Shown: in pieces, positions 29,526 to 39,527 of the stretch | Numbering within the stretch: the first letter of the stretch is position 1 | Layout: every line of letters starts with the position of its first letter | Source: Candidatus Omnitrophota bacterium | GTDB lineage: Bacteria; Hinthialibacterota; Hinthialibacteria; Hinthialibacterales; JAKPRU01 | Reading direction: 5' to 3' | Length of the DNA: 64,000 bases | Assembly: GCA_029570205.1 (NCBI GenBank) | Contig: JAKQSI010000118.1 | Coordinates: 62,001 to 126,000, forward strand | Notes under the pieces: model-generated | What the model was told of the DNA's origin: nothing | Seen by the model: only the letters and a program-made list of their open reading frames with translations | Databases searched by the model: none | Position numbers and translations under genes: made by a program

Positions 29526-31463
29526 CTACCCCTGTTCCCGCTTGGTGTGCGGAAGCAGACCACCCGAGCGGATCAATTCCACCTCGCGGGGTGTCAGGTC
29601 CAATCGCACCGGAAATGTCTTCCCCTTCGTTTTATTCTCAACCGAAAGAACCACGCCTCCCGGAACAACCTTCGAATGCAAACCTCGCAGTACAAGCACA
29701 TCGTTCACATCCACAGCATCGTAATCCGCCGGATTTTCAAATGTCAGGGGCAGAATGCCGAAATTGATCAGGTTTGCCCGGTGAATTCGTGCCAGGCTTT
29801 TCACAATCACAGCCTCAAGTCCGAGATACATCGGCGCAATGACCGCGTGTTCGCGTGACGATCCCTGGCCGTAATTCTCCCCACCTGTAATAAAGCATTT
29901 GCCCGCCTGCCTGGCGCGGTCCGAGAAGGTTTCATCATAACGCGAATACACAAATTTCGAGAGTTCGGGAATGTTCGACCGGAACGGCAGCGCTTGTGCT
30001 CCGCCGGGCATGATATCGTCCGTTGTGATATTATCGCCGGTCTTCAGCAGCACCGGGGCCTCAATCGAATCTTGTAAAGGTTTCTTAACCGGCACTGTTT
30101 TGATATTCGGCCCACGGACGACGTCCACCGTATCGGGATTTTCCGCTGGCGGAAGCAGCAGGTTGTCATTGATGATATATGCCTTCGGCTCGGCGGGCGG
30201 ATCGAAGGTGATCTCGGTGTCACGCGGATCGCAGATCTCCCCTTTTATCGCAATTACCGCACAGGCTAATGGGTTACAGAGATAAACCCTGGCGCTTTTT
30301 GTGCCGCTCCGCCCGGGGAAATTCCGATTGTAAGACCTTACCGAGATGGAGTCGGAGGCGGGTGCGTAGCCCATTCCAATGCAGGGGCCGCAGCCGGACT
30401 CCAGAAGGCGAGCGCCTGCGGCAATCATGGAACCGATGTCCCCATTTCGAGCCAGCATCTCATACACCTGCTTCGAGCCGGGATTGATCCCCAAACTGAC
30501 AGAAGGCGCAACGCTTCGACCCTCAAGAATCCGCGCCACCGATTGCATCATCGGATACGAGGAATTCGTGCAACTCCCGATACAAACCTGCGAAGGCTTC
30601 AGACCGGTGAGTTCACGAATCGGCACAACCGCATCGGGGCTGTGGGGTTGCGCGACCAGCACCTCCAGGCGGCCGAGGTCGATCTCTACAACCTCGTCAT
30701 ATTCCGCATCGGGATCAGCGTGAAACTCTTCCCAGACCGATTCGCGTTTTTGTGCTTTCAAATAGGCCAGGGTGTTCTCATCGCTGGGGAAAATCGAGGT
30801 GGTCGCGCCCAGCTCGGCTCCCATGTTCGTAATTGTGGCGCGTTCTGTCACACTGAGGGTTTTTACACCCGGCCCGCCGTATTCCATAATCTTGCCTGCG
30901 TTGCCTTTCACAGTGAAACGTCGCAGGACTTCCAGGATCACATCCATGGCGGTTACCCAGGGGCGACGCAGCTCCCCTGTTAAGTAAATATTCACAACTT
31001 TCGGCATGGTGATCTCAAAGGGAGCGCCGGCCAGCACGGTTGCCGCGTCCAGCCCACCCACTCCAATAGCAATCGCCCCCATTCCGCCCGCTGTCGGTGT
31101 GTGGCTGTCGGTTCCAATCTGAAATGCACCCGGCGCGGCAAATCGCTCCAGATGAACCTGGTGGCAGATGCCGTTCCCCGGCTTGGAGAAATAGGCTCCG
31201 TATTTCGCCGCCGCTGTCTGAAGGTAAATGTGGTCGTCGGGGTTCCTGTAATCCTGCTGAAGCAGGTTGTGGTCCACATAAGACACCGCAATCGGAACCT
31301 TGATTCGTGGAACCCCAATCGCCTCAAACTCCAGGTAGGTCATCGTGCCGGTGGCGTCTTGTGTAATAACCTGATCTACCTTGACTTGAATCTGTTCTCC
31401 CGGTACCAGGCTACCACCCACCCGGTGAGCCTCGAAAATCTTCTGAGCCAGGGTCTTCCCCAT
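29526..31463 (-). CDS. Aconitate hydratase
   Basis: MGKTLAQKIFEAHR...GIGVGGLDAATVLAGAPFEI...CIGSCTNSSYPMMQSVARIL...GCGPCIGMG...TKSARVYLCNPLACAVIAIKGEICDPRD...ENYGQGSSREHA. Confidence 0.95.
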   Translation of the reverse strand: MGKTLAQKIFEAHRVGGSLVPGEQIQVKVDQVITQDATGTMTYLEFEAIGVPRIKVPIAVSYVDHNLLQQDYRNPDDHIYLQTAAAKYGAYFSKPGNGICHQVHLERFAAPGAFQIGTDSHTPTAGGMGAIAIGVGGLDAATVLAGAPFEITMPKVVNIYLTGELRRPWVTAMDVILEVLRRFTVKGNAGKIMEYGGPGVKTLSVTERATITNMGAELGATTSIFPSDENTLAYLKAQKRESVWEEFHADPDAEYDEVVEIDLGRLEVLVAQPHSPDAVVPIRELTGLKPSQVCIGSCTNSSYPMMQSVARILEGRSVAPSVSLGINPGSKQVYEMLARNGDIGSMIAAGARLLESGCGPCIGMGYAPASDSISVRSYNRNFPGRSGTKSARVYLCNPLACAVIAIKGEICDPRDTEITFDPPAEPKAYIINDNLLLPPAENPDTVDVVRGPNIKTVPVKKPLQDSIEAPVLLKTGDNITTDDIMPGGAQALPFRSNIPELSKFVYSRYDETFSDRARQAGKCFITGGENYGQGSSREHAVIAPMYLGLEAVIVKSLARIHRANLINFGILPLTFENPADYDAVDVNDVLVLRGLHSKVVPGGVVLSVENKTKGKTFPVRLDLTPREVELIRSGGLLPHTKREQG

Positions 31464-31544
31464 AATCTAATCTCCTGCTTGGTCATACATTCTTTTGTCA
31501 GTATAGGGAGTGACCGGAAGCGCGTCCAGAATATCTCCAGAAAG

Positions 31545-31856
31545 TAGGACAGGCCTCTGTGCCTGTCAGATCGTGGCGGTAGGACAGGCCTCTGTGCCTG
31601 TCAGATCGTGGCAGTAGGACAGGCCTCTGCGCCTGTCAGATCGTGGCAGTAGGACAGGCCTCTGTGCCTGTCAGATCGTGGCGAGTAGGACAGGCCTCTG
31701 TGCCTGTCAGATCGTGGCAGTAGGACAGGCCTCTGTGCCTGTCAGATCGTGGCAGCAGGACAGGCCTCTGTGCCTGTCGCGCTGCTCCTTGCCAGGCAGA
31801 GACGCCTGGCCTACTGGGAATTGGAACTGCCAGGCAGAGACGCCTGGCCTACTGGG
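31545..31856. repeat. Palindromic repeat array 1: seven 35/36-bp B units plus two inverted A units
   Basis: B units (GGACAGGCCTCTGTGCCTGTCAGATCGTGGCAGTA) start at 31547, 31582, 31617, 31652, 31688, 31723, 31758; A units (CCAGGCAGAGACGCCTGGCCTAC) at 31792 and 31830. Confidence 0.95.
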
Positions 31857-31952
31857 ATGGTCATGATCCGCCTGCTGTGACAAAAACACTCCTCTTTGCT
31901 ATATTTGAAATGGTTTCTTTATTCTGTCCACAGCTTTGCGAGAGAGGTTTTC

Positions 31953-34505
31953 ATGTTCGCTTATTCCCGGTTTGTTCTGTTGGGTTTACTCGTTTCTGTT
32001 TTTACCGCTTTTGTGTCGCCCGTGTTCTCCGTACTCCCGCCCTCTGTCTGTGACATTTACAAAGATAAATCCTCTTCGGTCAATTTCTATGACCTGCTGT
32101 TCGTTGCAAGCCAGTGGAACACGCCCGGCGCGGAAGGGGCCACGGCCGACTGGAGTTCCAACGGTGTGGTGGATAGCGGGGATCTCAGGTTGTTCATCGA
32201 GATGTATCGAATGAGACTGGATTACCCGACTCCCACCATGACACCTGCACCCGCGTCCTCAGAGACTCCAGGTCCCACTGAGACTTTCACCCCAACCGAA
32301 ACACCGACTGAGACAGAGGCACCAACTCCTACTCCATCCGACACCCCTTCGATTACCGAAATACCGACGCCATTCATCCCTGTCGATACGCCGACACCGA
32401 CGGTTCCGCAAATCCCGACCTACACCCCGACTCCCTCTCCGACACCGACACCGACAAGCATTCCGCCGACATCCACCCCCACACCGTATGTCGGAAAATT
32501 CAAAGAGTATCTCTTTGATTTTGAAGATGTTACAGCGCCGGCTCTTCCGGCTCTTCTGAAAACGGAGACCGATCCCCGCGCGGTCGATGAGGAACGACTC
32601 CTGATGCAGGGCGATCCGATTCCCAATACCCTGTTCTCATGGTTTACCCGAAATGCCGGCACGGATAATCACGGTCTCGCATACAGCGGCACACGAAGCG
32701 CGGCGCTCAACGCGCGAAGCGGCTGGTATAACCTCAAACAAACTTCCATCCTGACTCTTGTTCCAGTGTTTGACACGACCACAGCAAAAGATCCCCGGCT
32801 GGAATTCCGGGTTGCTTATGATATCGAACCCGTTGTCGGGCAGGTGTTCGATTTCCTGGCCTTGGAACTGTCCACCGATGGCGGCACAACCTACAAGTTT
32901 ATGGATATCAATCAGGATGGCCAGATTGTTTCCAATCCTCAACTGCTGGGATTCGATGCTCTTTACGGGAGCAGCGATACAGATGAGGACGGGCTGGACA
33001 AGGGCGATTTTCAGTTCTACAGCTTGAAATTGCCCTCTTCGACACAGATCGTGATTGCATTCCGGTTTATGTCGGATCAGTTTGATTCCAGCTACCGTGG
33101 TGTCTTTCTGGATGATATTCATGTCTATGATGCGGGAGCCGTGGTTTCCGATCAGCCGGTGATCACCAAGATCAGTGTGTTGGGCGGCGGCTTGCTGTAC
33201 GCGGATGATGAAAGCACCATCGTGATCAACGGGTCGCATCTCAGCCCGCCACAGTCGGTTCTTCTTTCTTACGATGTAATTACCGAAATCGGCGGCGAGC
33301 AATTGACCGATCATTTGACCTTCCCCCTCAGTTTCCAGATTGTCAGCGATCAGGAAATCCGTGCCGTGATTCCACGTCAGGAGATGTTCGAATCGAATAT
33401 CTCAGCGGAATTGACCCTGACGAGGACGGATGGCCGGTCTGGGGTCTATACCGATCTTCCGATCCTCGCCGCTCCAAGGCCGCAGATTGCGACGCTCAAT
33501 CCCAATCCGATTTTCATGGAGGCGGAGAATACATCGTTTACGTTGACCGGGGAGCACTTCAGAACCCCGGACAATTCCGGGAACTGGGGTTCGATTGTCG
33601 GTATCGGTCAGCAGCAGGGGGATGAATATATCTACGAAGAATTCACCACGCTTTCCGGAATTGAGTCGATCAGCAGGCAGCAGATCGTGATCGATCCGTT
33701 CCGCATTGTGGGTCGTTTGGCAGCCGGGGAAGCCATTTTACAGGTGACCAATCCGTATTCTGGGCTGGCTTCCTCGCCGTTCCTCGTTGAGGTTAAAGGG
33801 GGCGCAGGGGAGGCGAGAATCGAGCAAGTCTTGATCGACTATTGGGATCGTCCCTATATCGAGATTGATGAGGAACAGACTCTCATTCTGCGCGGCTCGA
33901 ATTTCTCCCAGAGCCGTATGAACCTGACTATCGGCGGTGTGACGATTGTTGCGGATGGTGCCGTGGTCAACGAGGCCAGCACGCAGATTCAGATACAAGC
34001 CGATGAAATCTCATTGATCGCCAGTCCGGGCCTCCTGAGCGCCACCGGCAGTGTACCGATTGTTCTGGATATTGCGGGCTGGGTTTCCATGGCAACCTAC
34101 GAGGCCCGCGATGCCTCTCCGCCGGTCCTGAAACGGATTGATCCGACTACGCTGGACAATACGCAGATCGGGTATTTGACCATCTATGGCGACAACTTCC
34201 GTGGCCGTGGCAGCGAGGACCCCACCCAGGTCGATCTTTTGCCCTGCAACGCGGCCGGAGAACTTCTGCCCGGCGGTCAGCCGATCTCCCTGGAGGTTAC
34301 CTCGCTGGACCTCTGGATCGATCCCACCGAAGGAGCCGAGGATAGTATCTATAACCTGGTAATTGACGAATACAGCCTTGAAGTTCCGGCAGGTGAAACC
34401 CGTTACTTCCGTGTCCGGGTCACCAATCCGTTTTCGGGCCTCAGTACCATGGAACCCGCGCCCGGTTCGGTCTTGGAGGATGTCCTTTTTATTGTGACAG
34501 GTTGA
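31953..34505 (+). CDS. Large secreted protein: dockerin-like region, Thr/Pro-rich linker, repeated IPT/TIG-like domains
   Basis: Signal MFAYSRFVLLGLLVSVFTAFVSPVFS; DIYKDKSSSVNFYDLLFVASQWN...DWSSNGVVDSGDLRLFIEMY; TPTPSDTPSITEIPTPFIP...TPTPSPTPTPTSIPPTSTPTP linker; repeated IxSVLGGGLLYADDESTIVINGSHL-like segments. Confidence 0.8.
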   Translation: MFAYSRFVLLGLLVSVFTAFVSPVFSVLPPSVCDIYKDKSSSVNFYDLLFVASQWNTPGAEGATADWSSNGVVDSGDLRLFIEMYRMRLDYPTPTMTPAPASSETPGPTETFTPTETPTETEAPTPTPSDTPSITEIPTPFIPVDTPTPTVPQIPTYTPTPSPTPTPTSIPPTSTPTPYVGKFKEYLFDFEDVTAPALPALLKTETDPRAVDEERLLMQGDPIPNTLFSWFTRNAGTDNHGLAYSGTRSAALNARSGWYNLKQTSILTLVPVFDTTTAKDPRLEFRVAYDIEPVVGQVFDFLALELSTDGGTTYKFMDINQDGQIVSNPQLLGFDALYGSSDTDEDGLDKGDFQFYSLKLPSSTQIVIAFRFMSDQFDSSYRGVFLDDIHVYDAGAVVSDQPVITKISVLGGGLLYADDESTIVINGSHLSPPQSVLLSYDVITEIGGEQLTDHLTFPLSFQIVSDQEIRAVIPRQEMFESNISAELTLTRTDGRSGVYTDLPILAAPRPQIATLNPNPIFMEAENTSFTLTGEHFRTPDNSGNWGSIVGIGQQQGDEYIYEEFTTLSGIESISRQQIVIDPFRIVGRLAAGEAILQVTNPYSGLASSPFLVEVKGGAGEARIEQVLIDYWDRPYIEIDEEQTLILRGSNFSQSRMNLTIGGVTIVADGAVVNEASTQIQIQADEISLIASPGLLSATGSVPIVLDIAGWVSMATYEARDASPPVLKRIDPTTLDNTQIGYLTIYGDNFRGRGSEDPTQVDLLPCNAAGELLPGGQPISLEVTSLDLWIDPTEGAEDSIYNLVIDEYSLEVPAGETRYFRVRVTNPFSGLSTMEPAPGSVLEDVLFIVTG

Positions 34506-34584
34506 CAAAAGGGAAGGGAAGACGGTTGTGAGGCTTGGCCCTGTCCCGATCCCGAAGGGATCGAATGTGCGTAGCCCCAGGTAC

Positions 34585-35592
34585 TCACATCGGCCTCAAA
34601 TCCACCTTTCCCGCAATCTCTCCCTCCACGGTCAGTGTCTCTGTCTCCCCCTTCGGTCGGATGACACTGATTCTTACGCTCTGGTCCGGCGGAACATGCG
34701 CATAACGGCACGTTAATGCGGCTGCCTGCATAATGCCGTCATTGTCAATCTGCCCGCGCAGAATCGTTGTCGGGCCGTTCAGAGTCTCCAGTTCAACAAG
34801 TCGGTCTTCCGGCCCGGCCAGCGCGGTGATTCGCAGATTCTCCCTCTCGTCTCGGCCCACCACGACTTTTGTCTTATCAGACAACCGGAAATGCCGACCT
34901 ACCTTCGCCAGAAGGATATTCGGTACATTCAATTCGTCATGCGCGAGGAGATCGTACATCCGTGCTCCGAAGTTCCGGTCGGTGAGAATGCACCCGCCAC
35001 CCACCGGCGGAATCTCCTCAATCCCCCATTCTTTAGCCAGGGCCAATTGCTCCTGCCTGGACCGACCATTTATGCTGAGCAGCCTGTTCCGGTCGATCCG
35101 ACCTGCCCGCTCCGGGATGGTCGGCTCCATCAATCGCGCACAGAGCGGACGCAGCAGCAGGCTCTCCAGTCCTGATTCCCGCTCGACTACTCTCATTGAG
35201 TCCCGATTCTGCGACATCGGACGCTGCCCGATCACCTCACCGGTAAAGACGAACTCCGCCCCGAACCCCGGCATCATCTCTTTTGCCTTGCGAAGCATGA
35301 AAATCTTGCAGTCGATACACGGGTTGAATGCGGCCCCCCGGCCGTGGCGGGGATATCGAAGAATCTCCAGGTATTCTTCCGTGATATCCGGCTCGTGCAG
35401 CGCTAATCCGAGACGATGTAACTCCTTCGACAATATATCCGGCGTTTCGTTTTTCTCCCGGCCATAGCGCCAGCAGGCTGCCTTGAACCTCACGAGACAC
35501 ATACGAACTCCGAGGTTGTGCATAAGGTGGACCGCCAGAATACTGTCCAGCCCGCCTGATACCAATCCGATTGCCGACACCGAGTCGCTCAT
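34585..35592 (-). CDS. PP-loop ATPase, ThiI/MnmA-like tRNA thiolation-type protein
   Basis: AIGLVSGGLDSILAVHLMHNLG PP-loop motif; FNPCIDCKIFMLRKAKEMM...FVFTGEVIGQRPMSQ; PPVGGGCILTD. Confidence 0.75.
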   Translation of the reverse strand: MSDSVSAIGLVSGGLDSILAVHLMHNLGVRMCLVRFKAACWRYGREKNETPDILSKELHRLGLALHEPDITEEYLEILRYPRHGRGAAFNPCIDCKIFMLRKAKEMMPGFGAEFVFTGEVIGQRPMSQNRDSMRVVERESGLESLLLRPLCARLMEPTIPERAGRIDRNRLLSINGRSRQEQLALAKEWGIEEIPPVGGGCILTDRNFGARMYDLLAHDELNVPNILLAKVGRHFRLSDKTKVVVGRDERENLRITALAGPEDRLVELETLNGPTTILRGQIDNDGIMQAAALTCRYAHVPPDQSVRISVIRPKGETETLTVEGEIAGKVDLRPM

Positions 35593-36006
35593 CGCAAATC
35601 CTCCGGAGTGGCTATCCTATGCGTCTTCCGAGACTTCTCCAATACCTATCTGGATAGTACCCGGGAACGAAATAACATCATGCCTGTGTGGGCAGTGCGG
35701 TTGGGTGTTTCCGTGAGAGTCGAAAAGGAAGCTTCCGGCAGGCCATGACCCTAGGCGAAATGCTCCTCCAAGAGGTCTTTTCGCCCGGCGCTTACTTCCG
35801 ATTCAATCTGACCTTGTGTGAGGGCGGGTACTTCGGACATCGCTGGTTCTGGACAGCGGATTTCTTTTCATGGGATACCCCCTATGCCTGGGGCCTGGTC
35901 CACGTGGAAGACAGTTCGGGGATTCGAGAATATATGCTCTACTGATCCCGCTTAAATCGGCGATCTGTAAGCCCACGTTTCCATCGGCATCATATCGGCG
36001 CAACAT

Positions 36007-36729
36007 CTATGTCGAAGATTTCGTAAAATGCTCCTCACCGTATTTCGAATAATAGTACAGCACGGAACGTTCCGCGATTTCATTCATAATCTTGACCATT
36101 TCATCCACCGACCATTTTGTCTCCCGAAAGTAAAAACTACCCCTGTTCAACTTTCCGCCGGCCTCATTGTGCAAATAGATTTTGTTCAATTTACCGAACA
36201 TTGCCATTGTGGAAACCCGGTCAAGAATAGAGGAATTATCGGCGAAGTCGCAGCCATAGCCAAAACAGATAAATGGGAAAATGCTCTCGCGCATCAGGGC
36301 GGTTCTTAGACAAATAAGGTTTTTCCCCAGCCTTTCAATAACGTTTCCCCGTGCTTGTCTGGGAAGCCCCTCCTTCTCACGCAGGTCATTTGTTCCTTGG
36401 TTTTTCACTTCACCGATGAGAATGGGGTATGATATTGCATCATCGGGTCTTCCTTGCATATAGAGTATTCCTCCATCCGGCCGAATGGAACTACTATTAA
36501 AATGATAGTGGAACTCGATATCGGGATAAGTGTACCGCAACTCTGCCACGATGTCCTTTAGGAACCACTGTTTTACATGAACAAGTGAAATCTTCTTATT
36601 GAATCTTTCTGTCAAGTGATCTTCAACGCGAAGCAAGGCCTGTATAATATCAGATTCCTGCTTTTTTGACGTCACATTGATAACCGTACCCGTGCGTTGC
36701 TGTCTGAGTTGTTCTTTCCGTGCCATCAC
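36007..36729 (-). CDS. EcoRI-family Type II restriction endonuclease
   Basis: NSSSIRPDGGILYMQG...YPILIGEVKNQGTND...ARGNVIERLGKNLICLRTALMRESIFPFICFGYGCDF...SILDRVSTMAMFGKLNKIYLHNE corresponds in order to remembered EcoRI segments SNSSIKPDGGIVEV, VAEAKHQGKD, AAGNAIERSHKNISEIANFMLSESHFPYVLFLEGSNF, ILNRLDRLTAANYGMPINSNLCINKF. Confidence 0.85.
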   Translation of the reverse strand: MMARKEQLRQQRTGTVINVTSKKQESDIIQALLRVEDHLTERFNKKISLVHVKQWFLKDIVAELRYTYPDIEFHYHFNSSSIRPDGGILYMQGRPDDAISYPILIGEVKNQGTNDLREKEGLPRQARGNVIERLGKNLICLRTALMRESIFPFICFGYGCDFADNSSILDRVSTMAMFGKLNKIYLHNEAGGKLNRGSFYFRETKWSVDEMVKIMNEIAERSVLYYYSKYGEEHFTKSST

Positions 36730-36739
36730 TATGATCCTT

Positions 36740-37915
36740 CTACTTGCGTTCTACCAAGAACATTTGCTCGGTTACGTGAACTGACCGGTTTCGGATATTT
36801 CGGCAGCCACGAAATGTGTTGTATTTGATTTCAATTACCTCAACTGAACCTAGACGATTGAGTATACACATCATTTCTCCCGGGGATATGAATCCTTCAT
36901 CATTGAATGAAACAAGAACGAATCGAGTATCCAAAGACTCGATTAGATCCCGAAAGGACGTCAATGAGTTAGACCTGACATTGAATCTGGACCGCTTCCA
37001 ATTCACGGGGATGCCGGAAACATTGCTGACGTCCGTCGGACGTTCGTAAGTGACAATAAGATTAAGCATGAAGTAGTTCGATCCGTACGGATGTTGATTA
37101 TATGGGGGATCTAGGTAGGTAAGGTCTAGGTCACGAATCTGCGGAGCAATACCATTCGCGTCGCCGTGAAACACGTCTACTTCACACTCGAATCTACTCA
37201 ATATCGGAGGTTGCAGCCGGATTTCACCCAGTATTCGTTTCAATGCATCTGCATTTGTTCCACCATACTTCCCGATTCTCGTTCGACGATCCTTGTGAAA
37301 TCCCTTAAACACGCCGGAAGTATTCGCATGAACTGAGGCCTCGCTGAGAAGCGGACCGAGAATCAGGTCACGGTACTCGCAAGAAACTTCGTTAATCATT
37401 CTGCGGTAGTTGTCGATACGACGCGCATTTTGTTTTGTGTAGAAAACACGGTCATCCTTTGTTATATTGTGTTCAGAACGAGGGGCATATAGTTCTTCGA
37501 TGAATCCGGGTGCAAATTCTTCAGAATCGACCCGGCTGTTCAGATCGGCGATAATCAGTGCCAATTCCCGCTGATTGACGGCGTTCTTGTTTTTCAAATA
37601 ACATCTCGAAACGACAGCTGCGTAATCCTCAAGATCAATCGTTGCGAGGTATTGTGCGTGCCGCTTAAAGTAGCGAGCAACGACCCCTGATCCTGAGAAG
37701 GCATCCAAAATGCGAATTCGGTCCTTCCCCAATTTCTCTTTGATACGGAACACCACCGCCTCAATCTCGGGAATCAGAGAACGCTTGTTACCGATATAAG
37801 TTATCAGTTGATCGGTAAGATATCCGGGAACCTCTTCGAGGACCGTCTCTCCAAAGAGATTGGTTTGATAGGAACTCTTCAGGTTCTTGGTAATATGTGC
37901 CGGATATTGACTCAT
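36740..37915 (-). CDS. D12-class (alpha) DNA N6-adenine methyltransferase of a Type II R-M system
   Basis: TDQLITYIGNKRSLIPEIEAVV; motif I LDAFSGSGVVARYFKRHA; motif IV DLTYLDPPYNQHPYGSNYFMLN; 10 bp upstream of the EcoRI-like gene on the same strand. Confidence 0.92.
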   Translation of the reverse strand: MSQYPAHITKNLKSSYQTNLFGETVLEEVPGYLTDQLITYIGNKRSLIPEIEAVVFRIKEKLGKDRIRILDAFSGSGVVARYFKRHAQYLATIDLEDYAAVVSRCYLKNKNAVNQRELALIIADLNSRVDSEEFAPGFIEELYAPRSEHNITKDDRVFYTKQNARRIDNYRRMINEVSCEYRDLILGPLLSEASVHANTSGVFKGFHKDRRTRIGKYGGTNADALKRILGEIRLQPPILSRFECEVDVFHGDANGIAPQIRDLDLTYLDPPYNQHPYGSNYFMLNLIVTYERPTDVSNVSGIPVNWKRSRFNVRSNSLTSFRDLIESLDTRFVLVSFNDEGFISPGEMMCILNRLGSVEVIEIKYNTFRGCRNIRNRSVHVTEQMFLVERK

Positions 37916-37936
37916 CTACTACATTTCCTTTCCCGC

Positions 37937-39415
37937 TCACCTCCGCCGCAGCGGATCTTCGACTTTCAGCGAGACGTATCGGGGAAATCCGTCCTTTGCG
38001 CCGGCGCGGTCGATCTGAAGGATTGCCGTGATTCCTCTGCGCTGGGCGGCGCGATTTGCCAGCAAGCCGATCTGTTCCATATAGGATGCCAAGTCGGGAG
38101 TCGGCCGGCTCATTTCCAGAATCAAATCGCCGGGTTGCAAACCGGCTTTCTCGGCATGACTGCCCGGAAGAATCTCGGTAATCACCACGCCGCGCGATTC
38201 CGGCGGGTAGCCATATTTGCCACGATTTGCATCGGTCAGCTCTTCAACAGCGAAGCCCATCAGAATTTCTTCCCATTCCGCTGTCCCGGTCAAGAGATAC
38301 CGGGGCAGTTCCTCTATAGTTATCCGCAAGTCCAGTTTCTTTTTGTCTCGGAAGACAGAAACGGGCACGGTGGACCCGACAGGTGTCTGTGTTACCAGGT
38401 TCTGTAGTTGGGGTCCGCCACTGACTTTATGATTGTTGAACGCCACAATCACATCCCCGGTTTCCAGACCCGCTCGCGATGCCGGTGTGCCGGGACGCAC
38501 ATCCGTAATCAAGGCGCCCTGAAGTGTCCCCCAGTCCTCCAGGCGTGCATTCTTCAATGAGTCGATCTGCACTCCCAGCCAGCCTCGAACCACATGCCCA
38601 TTTGCCAACAGGCTCTCGACCACAAATCGCGCCATGTTGCTCGGAATGGCAAACCCGATACCCAGATTGGCCTGAGTTCCCGCCGTCTGAATGGAATTGT
38701 TGATTCCGATGACCTCTCCGTTGAGATTGACAAGAGGCCCCCCGCTGTTGCCGATATTGATCGCGGCAGTGGTTTGAATGAAATCCTTGTACATGAACAG
38801 GCGATTCTCGTTGTCCAGTGGGACATCCTCGCCTGTACGATTCTTCGCGCTGACAATACCCTCGCTCGCACTTCCAAACAGCCGAAACGGACTCCCGATC
38901 GCCAGTACCCATTCTCCTACCCGCAATGCGTCAGAGTTGCCGAGCGTCACCGTCGGCAGGTCGCCCGGGCAGTTCTCTAGTTGCAGAAGAGCTATGTCCG
39001 TATACGGATCGTACCCCGCAATTTCCCCGTTAAATTCCCGCCCGTCGGCAAGCTGCGCGCTCAGCTTTTCGGCTCCCTCCAACACATGATAATTCGTCAG
39101 AATCAGCCCATCGGCGCGAATAATCATCCCGGAACCCTGCCAGCTCTGCCGGTCCGGGATGATGTCCAGCATATCCCGGAATCTCTCCGGCAGTTCCTGA
39201 ATAATCTCGTTGATTCTCTCACGGTCTGCCCAATTGAATTTCCGCTCTCCGTTGATACTCACAACCGCCGGAGATACCTTCTCAATTGCGATCACAAATG
39301 AGTCGGACAGCAGACGGGCGTCGAACATCCGAATATCCGGCTGCGGTTCGGACCACGCAGACAGGACCGGAATCAAGAACAAGACGGTTGCGCCAAAAAC
39401 AAGTCTTCGCATCAT
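37937..39415 (-). CDS. HtrA/DegP-like trypsin-like serine protease with PDZ domains, exported
   Basis: Signal MMRRLVFGATVLFLIPVLSAWS; catalytic blocks LTNYHVLEGA, YTDIALLQLE, GNSGGPLVNLNGEVIGINNSIQT; PDZ-like repeats. Confidence 0.92.
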   Translation of the reverse strand: MMRRLVFGATVLFLIPVLSAWSEPQPDIRMFDARLLSDSFVIAIEKVSPAVVSINGERKFNWADRERINEIIQELPERFRDMLDIIPDRQSWQGSGMIIRADGLILTNYHVLEGAEKLSAQLADGREFNGEIAGYDPYTDIALLQLENCPGDLPTVTLGNSDALRVGEWVLAIGSPFRLFGSASEGIVSAKNRTGEDVPLDNENRLFMYKDFIQTTAAINIGNSGGPLVNLNGEVIGINNSIQTAGTQANLGIGFAIPSNMARFVVESLLANGHVVRGWLGVQIDSLKNARLEDWGTLQGALITDVRPGTPASRAGLETGDVIVAFNNHKVSGGPQLQNLVTQTPVGSTVPVSVFRDKKKLDLRITIEELPRYLLTGTAEWEEILMGFAVEELTDANRGKYGYPPESRGVVITEILPGSHAEKAGLQPGDLILEMSRPTPDLASYMEQIGLLANRAAQRRGITAILQIDRAGAKDGFPRYVSLKVEDPLRRR

Positions 39416-39527
39416 GGCTATTCGAGTCTCGGAGGTACGGAAGTACGATATCTCAACCACGCCCCGCAAGCCACCCAATTCTCCCCTTATCTCTCCGGGT
39501 AGAGTGAATTCTTATATCGGACAAGTC

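Noticed and set aside
35688-35945. 85-aa plus-strand ORF (…VFSPGAYFRFNLTLCEGGYFGHRWFWTADFFSWDTPYAWGLVHVEDSSGIREYMLY)
   Set aside because: Possibly a decayed fragment of a secreted protein, but no start context or family could be supported.
36007-37915. Depletion of GAATTC as evidence for EcoRI-like specificity
   Set aside because: GAATTC occurs at several places in the window (for example near 1163, 13144, 30561, 33646, 43500), so depletion cannot be claimed from this window.
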